A stretch of DNA of 64,000 bases. It comes from Anaerocolumna cellulosilytica (GTDB taxonomy: Bacteria; Bacillota; Clostridia; Lachnospirales; Lachnospiraceae). The stretch covers positions 635,001-699,000 of the forward strand of contig NZ_AP023367.1 in assembly GCF_014218335.1 (NCBI RefSeq), given 5' to 3'. Made by a program: the position numbers and the translations under genes. Shown one piece after another: positions 61,859 through 64,000 of this stretch (positions are counted from its first letter, which is position 1; every line of letters begins with the position of its first letter). The notes beneath the pieces were generated by a model. It was not told the origin of the DNA. It did not search any database and saw only the letters and a list, made by a program, of their open reading frames with translations.

Positions 61859-62751
61859 TTGTGGCTTTAGCAGCAGCCGCTTTAACCTTTATATCTGGTG
61901 GGTCAGCACTTGTGCTACTAGCAGCTAAGGCAGTTGTAATAACTGCTTTAATCGGAGGAACAGTTACGGGCGGTTTTAGTGTAGGAGTACAGTGGTTCAG
62001 TGATGATAAAAATGGAATAAAGAGGGGATTTTTGGATTATCTGTATCTTGGTGTAGATAAGTTCTGTACTGGGGCGATATTAAGCGCACCTATGGGCTTA
62101 CCAGATACTTTACCGCTTATAGGAAAACTTTTGGGAGTGGCTACAACCAGTTTCGTTTATCAGTTGGTAGACAAGAAACTGGATTCAAAATTTGGAAGAG
62201 ACTATTATGATGAAGATTCCAATATGGCTCTAAACATTGCATTTGATGTTTTTTTTGCTGGTTTAGGAACTAAAATTACAGATGGTCTCAAAAAGTTATT
62301 TGAAAAAGGATTAAAATCATTATCTGTTTTAAAACTCTCTAAGGCGGATACAAAAACCATAACAAAAATATGGAATCACATTCCATTTTTAAAAAAATTG
62401 TCAATTAGTGGGGCGGATGTGAACGTAAACAAACATTATATTCGTGAAGTACTTACTAAAAAATTGCCTGAGAAATTGGGAAAATCTAAAATAATTTGGT
62501 ACTTAATATTAGGAGGAAAAGAGATAACCGATACAAAACTAGTTAAACCAGGTGCCGATCTACCGACTTCAGTATTCACAGATAGTGATTTGAATCCACT
62601 CTTTGGTAAACCGATAGAATGGATAGAAGATTTATTTAAAGGTGAATCGGAGTACGATGCATCTTATACTGACTATTCAGTATTAGTTAAAGAAGATGGT
62701 GATATAAAATGGATTGATATTGATGAAAAAGGTAATCTTATTTATGAATAA
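60481..62751 (+). CDS. VgrG with C-terminal candidate toxin (copy B, 5' frameshift)
   Basis: The frame after the deletion runs 756 residues from TTG 60481, which has only a weak ribosome site. It keeps the VgrG body of copy A almost unchanged (YDETDWEFLKRI, LQGTVTAVMEDKVKVKL). The hydrophobic stretch (about 447-505) and C-terminal domain differ more, yet keep GFLDYLYLGVDKFCTGAI and YDEDS. It may be silent, made as an N-truncated protein, or a store for toxin exchange. The deletion could also be a sequencing error. Confidence 0.7.
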   Translation: MDADSPSIFDKRGLCNIEIIEKKTSAILFSGYSETIKYIVNNGLHKAQIHLISYSARFDCKLSSRSFQDVSGSLQKIASFVAGEYTGASVVFREQGSKAIGYPIFQYDETDWEFLKRIASRCHQVLIADSSSSNPSVYIGADTGSAYDLQCAAYEYSVADAFYKMGRVSSNYSQEQFKCHKIRYYKNLPLGKLVRIKEGTYYIIEKHASMNHSEVVFEYTLGSKSMLSTDVVYNQNLCGLQLQGTVTAVMEDKVKVKLAIDKKESGAYAFDWYPEVSNIMYCMPEIGERVNLYLYDGKGGGAAVVNCLRSNGSTCANTSNPAHKIFEYKNKSYKMLPENMTFEIADVNGSQQLLALKDMEGIVEDILKTSKLSAKKKINLNTPNGKINIQAPSQIEIRQSDSTGATLSINQTIECDGKTVDVQASLRIEYPAFDDAPVAVKKHWGKLLLKVLAAVVIVAVVALAAAALTFISGGSALVLLAAKAVVITALIGGTVTGGFSVGVQWFSDDKNGIKRGFLDYLYLGVDKFCTGAILSAPMGLPDTLPLIGKLLGVATTSFVYQLVDKKLDSKFGRDYYDEDSNMALNIAFDVFFAGLGTKITDGLKKLFEKGLKSLSVLKLSKADTKTITKIWNHIPFLKKLSISGADVNVNKHYIREVLTKKLPEKLGKSKIIWYLILGGKEITDTKLVKPGADLPTSVFTDSDLNPLFGKPIEWIEDLFKGESEYDASYTDYSVLVKEDGDIKWIDIDEKGNLIYE

Positions 62752-62802
62752 TTAAAAATTTTATTAAATCAGTATACATTAAATGAAAGGGAAATTTTTG
62801 AT

Positions 62803-63300
62803 TTGAAAAGTATAGAGACCAAAAATCATAATGAAAATAAGATAAAAGAATTAAAGGGGCAAGAAAGGCTGATAACAAAGGCTGAGAGGGAGTATATAGA
62901 ATATTGTGTAGATTTAAAAAATCATAAGAAAGTTGGCGTGATTATTTTTGTTGCCTTATACATCACTGTATTCATATTAAGTGCCTTGCTTTACTATTTG
63001 ACTTCATCATTAAGGAGTGGAATTATAACATTTATTGTAGTAAATCTATACATGGTTGCTTTTATGTTGCCTGCAAGATATCACATAGTTAAATTGCTTA
63101 AACAAGAAGAAATATGGGTAAGAGAAGCTTACTTGAAAGTTATGAACAAATACCATCTAGCTTGGTTTGAAATTAATGATAATGGAAAAGAGGAGGTTTT
63201 ACTTATAAAGGCTAATTTAAATGAAAAAATATATAGACATGATAAAGTAATAATAGTTAAAGTACATAAAACAGCTTATGTATATAAGGCAAGAGACTAG
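62803..63300 (+). CDS. Candidate immunity protein B (two-TM membrane protein)
   Basis: A 165-residue homologue of the protein at 58656, sharing TKAEREYIEY-like start, (V)DLKN/K, an (I/V)xVREA segment, NKYHxA and a final KVIIVK. Two TM segments (about 48-68, 72-95). The two differ at well over half of their positions by eye, as expected for immunity proteins matching diverged toxins. TTG start 62803 behind GAAAGGGA. Confidence 0.6.
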   Translation: MKSIETKNHNENKIKELKGQERLITKAEREYIEYCVDLKNHKKVGVIIFVALYITVFILSALLYYLTSSLRSGIITFIVVNLYMVAFMLPARYHIVKLLKQEEIWVREAYLKVMNKYHLAWFEINDNGKEEVLLIKANLNEKIYRHDKVIIVKVHKTAYVYKARD

Positions 63301-63517
63301 TAACCATATTTTTTCTATTGTGTCATGTTTGTGTTTACTTAATAGATTTAATAAATTGTGGACTTGTGTCTGTGCCATTTATAAAGGTTTATCTGTAATT
63401 GGTTATAGATTAGTGACAGTACTAAGATGAAGTTGGAAAAAATAGAAAATGAAGGATGCCGTAAAGTAAAGTATCTCGATTGTAGAGTTCGACATCCTCG
63501 CACTATGATGAAATATA

Positions 63518-63727
63518 TTATTCTTTGCTATCTTGTACATATTTAATGATATCTTGAATTTCACAATCCAAGATATTACATAATTCATTAATAGTATTTA
63601 ATGTAACGCTACGATTATGTTTTAAATTGTCCAAGGTGCCTCTGCTCAGTTTATGATTTTTTATTAAGTAATAGGTTGTTATTTTCTTTCTTTTTAGAGT
63701 ATCCCATAATGGGTCAAATACTATCAT
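63518..63727 (-). CDS. Cro/C1-type repressor
   Basis: A 69-residue single-domain helix-turn-helix protein: KKITTYYLIKNHKLSRGTLD contains the recognition region, then INELCNILDCEIQDII. It resembles the HTH_26 group of small repressors. AAGGTGG precedes the ATG. It is divergent from the SymE-like gene, with an operator between them. Confidence 0.85.
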   Translation of the reverse strand: MIVFDPLWDTLKRKKITTYYLIKNHKLSRGTLDNLKHNRSVTLNTINELCNILDCEIQDIIKYVQDSKE

Positions 63728-63757
63728 TTCAAACCACCTTTTATTTTTATTATATTG

Positions 63758-63799
63758 CCAAATATATGGGTTGAAAATTGCCGTATATTTGGGTATAAT
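63758..63799 (+). promoter_or_regulatory. Inverted-repeat operator and promoter of the SymE-like gene
   Basis: CCAAATATATGG (63758-63769) and CCGTATATTTGG (63781-63792) are inverted copies with one mismatch. The second lies between -35 TTGAAA (63771-63776) and -10 TATAAT (63794-63799), with a 17-base spacer. A repressor bound there would block the promoter. The divergent Cro/C1 protein is the likely binder. Confidence 0.7.
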
Positions 63800-63829
63800 A
63801 TGGACTATAATAAAAATGGAGGTGGGGTC

Positions 63830-64000
63830 ATGTCGAGTACCGATCGAAAATTAAAAGTTTACCAATCGTATAATGCAAAAAATCAACATATACCAGAGAT
63901 AAGGTTTAAAGGAAAATGGCTGGAAGAGAATGGTTTTTATATAGGTTTGAATATTGAAATAGAAATACATGACAATATGCTGATAATAAAGCAAAAGGTA
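63830..64000 (+). CDS. SymE-like toxin (3' end beyond window)
   Basis: The first 57 codons of a gene cut by the window end. RKLKVYQSYNAKNQHIPEIR then FKGKWLEENGFYIGLNIEIE matches the SymE family, an AbrB-fold RNA-affecting toxin usually controlled by antisense RNA. GGAGGTGGGG precedes ATG 63830. Expression here seems controlled by a repressor site rather than an antisense gene, which I did not see. Confidence 0.8.
   Translation, partial: MSSTDRKLKVYQSYNAKNQHIPEIRFKGKWLEENGFYIGLNIEIEIHDNMLIIKQKV

Noticed and set aside
55826-62751. Two independent VgrG genes
   Set aside because: The spike halves are nearly identical with constant offset, so they are a duplication and not separate acquisitions.
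34951-63300. A prophage or phage-tail bacteriocin
   Set aside because: No capsid, portal, terminase, integrase, holin or lysin gene is seen, and FHA, PP2C and VgrG-PAAR genes point to an injection system.
1-64000. CRISPR array
   Set aside because: No regularly spaced direct repeats with unique spacers were found on either strand.

Overview
The window is low-GC, Gram-positive type DNA, most likely from an anaerobic, spore-forming Clostridia species of the Lachnospiraceae kind. This is an inference from gene content: a T-box controlled thrS, infC-rpmI-rplT behind an attenuator leader, a GlgC/GlgD pair, the [FeFe]-hydrogenase maturase HydF next to AspA, LysM-GH18 spore-type proteins, and sugar ABC transporters without their own ATPase behind a membrane-bound AraC regulator. 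No rRNA is present, so the species cannot be fixed.

Positions 1-8400 are core genes: the T-box leader and thrS, a small monooxygenase-like gene, prfC, infC-rpmI-rplT (infC apparently starting at AUU), mscL with an extra zinc ribbon, and a LysM-GH18 protein with a damaged catalytic motif. Positions 8480-13720 hold tRNA-Leu(CAG), an IS1202/ISNCY-like insertion sequence flanked by 29-bp direct repeats, tRNA-Asn(GTT), glgCD and tRNA-Leu(TAA). Positions 13790-29040 are signalling and transport: a duplicated-domain lipoprotein, a divergent regulator/Ser-Thr kinase pair, an AraC sensor-regulator with a binding protein and two permeases, then a two-component system followed by a VTC / DUF4956-type / carbohydrate-binding-domain operon that shares direct-repeat operators with it. 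Positions 29215-34790 are metabolic: a carboxyltransferase, panD, hydF, aspA and a polysaccharide deacetylase.

From 34951 to about 63300 lies the most unusual part: a contractile-injection locus resembling a type VI secretion system in a Gram-positive genome. A divergent von Willebrand membrane protein faces a long operon. It encodes a 723-residue protein whose N-terminus looks like TssB and whose C-terminus looks like TssC (a single-chain sheath), two tandem Hcp/tail-tube-like proteins, two FHA proteins, a PP2C phosphatase, a degenerate PP2C-TM-TPR protein, two baseplate-like proteins, an Hsp70-like ATPase with an N-terminal SAP-like segment and a possible fibre/baseplate protein. These are followed by two related DcrB/Eag-like candidate chaperones, a VgrG spike, two unknown proteins, a DUF4280 PAAR-like tip and a VgrG with a C-terminal candidate toxin plus a membrane immunity candidate.

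The VgrG-toxin/immunity cassette is duplicated in tandem. The spike halves are nearly identical; the toxin and immunity halves have diverged, and the second copy carries a 1-base deletion near its start. No ClpV, TssJLM, TssE or tape-measure gene is visible, and no phage capsid or packaging gene, so this is neither a complete T6SS nor a prophage as seen here. The window ends with a divergent Cro/C1-type repressor and a SymE-like toxin gene cut by the edge, with an inverted-repeat operator between them.
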